Positions 5,773-5,874 of a stretch of 5,874 nucleotides of DNA are shown here, one piece after another (within the stretch, counting starts at the first letter, position 1; every line of letters starts with the position of its first letter). The notes beneath the pieces were generated by a model, which was given only the letters and a program-made list of their open reading frames with translations, made no database searches and was not told the origin of the DNA. This DNA is from Chloroflexota bacterium (GTDB lineage: Bacteria; Chloroflexota; Dehalococcoidia; Tepidiformales; Tepidiformaceae), in the NCBI GenBank assembly GCA_963169135.1, contig CAUJEQ010000288.1, positions 1 to 5,874 of the forward strand, read 5' to 3'. Both the position numbers and the translations under genes were made by a program.

Positions 5773-5874
5773 TTAGCTCCGCACCTCGGGCGCGTCACTC
5801 AGCGAGATGAGCGCGTCCGGGCTTGCGAGGTAGTCGATGTAGAGGATCCCGTTGACGTGGTCGATCTCGTGTTC
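5773..5874 (-). CDS. def: Peptide deformylase, C-terminal end (cut by right edge)
   Basis: Deformylase removes the formyl group from the N-terminal methionine of new proteins, using a bound metal. Seen: only the last 33 residues, starting EHEIDHVNGILYIDYL and ending APEVRS before TAA (5775-5773). HEIDH is the HExxH metal-binding and catalytic motif III of the family (two metal-ligand His and the catalytic Glu). The following NG(I/V)L(Y/F)ID stretch is also typical. The tail after the motif is short, as in many bacterial forms. Motifs I (GxGxAAxQ) and II (EGCLS) would lie outside the window to the right. The gene is 29 bases upstream of eno on the same strand, probably in one operon. Identification rests on a short piece, but this motif is highly specific. 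Confidence 0.9.
   Translation of the reverse strand, partial: EHEIDHVNGILYIDYLASPDALISLSDAPEVRS

Noticed and set aside
1..5874. CRISPR array, insertion sequence, toxin-antitoxin or defence system
   Set aside because: No regularly spaced repeats, transposase motifs or paired small toxin-like frames were found; the genes are core metabolic genes plus small uncharacterised ones.

Overview
The window is compact, GC-rich bacterial chromosome. Its genes are ordinary core metabolism and translation genes mixed with small uncharacterised ones. A lipoprotein whose mature end is Cys-Gly-Asp-Asp-Asp-Asp, an enolase with the variant active-site loop NGGKHAPDSTDFQEFM, and the general protein style suggest Chloroflexota, perhaps a Dehalococcoidia/Tepidiforma-like lineage. 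That placement is an inference from protein style and was not tested by a search.

Layout: only the left-edge gene (to 356) is on the + strand. It is the C-terminal end of a KdpD-type universal-stress domain. Everything else is on the minus strand, so read right to left. It begins with the C-terminal end of peptide deformylase (def, cut by the right edge). Next comes enolase (eno) after a strong Shine-Dalgarno, then a DinB-family four-helix protein that starts one base after the eno stop. A 288-residue protein of unknown family follows, whose ATG overlaps the DinB stop (ATGA). These four form a tight, probably co-transcribed and partly translationally coupled unit. Further along are a small lipoprotein, a branched-chain amino-acid aminotransferase (ilvE), a membrane protein with a bacterial PH domain that overlaps the ilvE 3' end, and a tRNA-Arg(CCG) with an encoded CCA end. 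The tRNA converges on the + strand gene across a 67-base gap. No gene-free stretch exceeds 300 bases.

How the genes work together: def and eno are housekeeping (removal of the N-terminal formyl group; glycolysis). ilvE makes or degrades Leu/Ile/Val. The DinB-like protein and its coupled partner have no assignable role, but they are produced from the same message as enolase.

The most unusual structure is at the eno/dinB junction. A perfect 12-bp, all-GC inverted repeat (arms 4399-4410 and 4428-4439) lies inside the last codons of eno and ends six bases before the dinB ATG. It encodes most of an Arg/Pro-rich tail that extends beyond the usual enolase end. I see no mobile element, CRISPR array, phage gene or defence system here.
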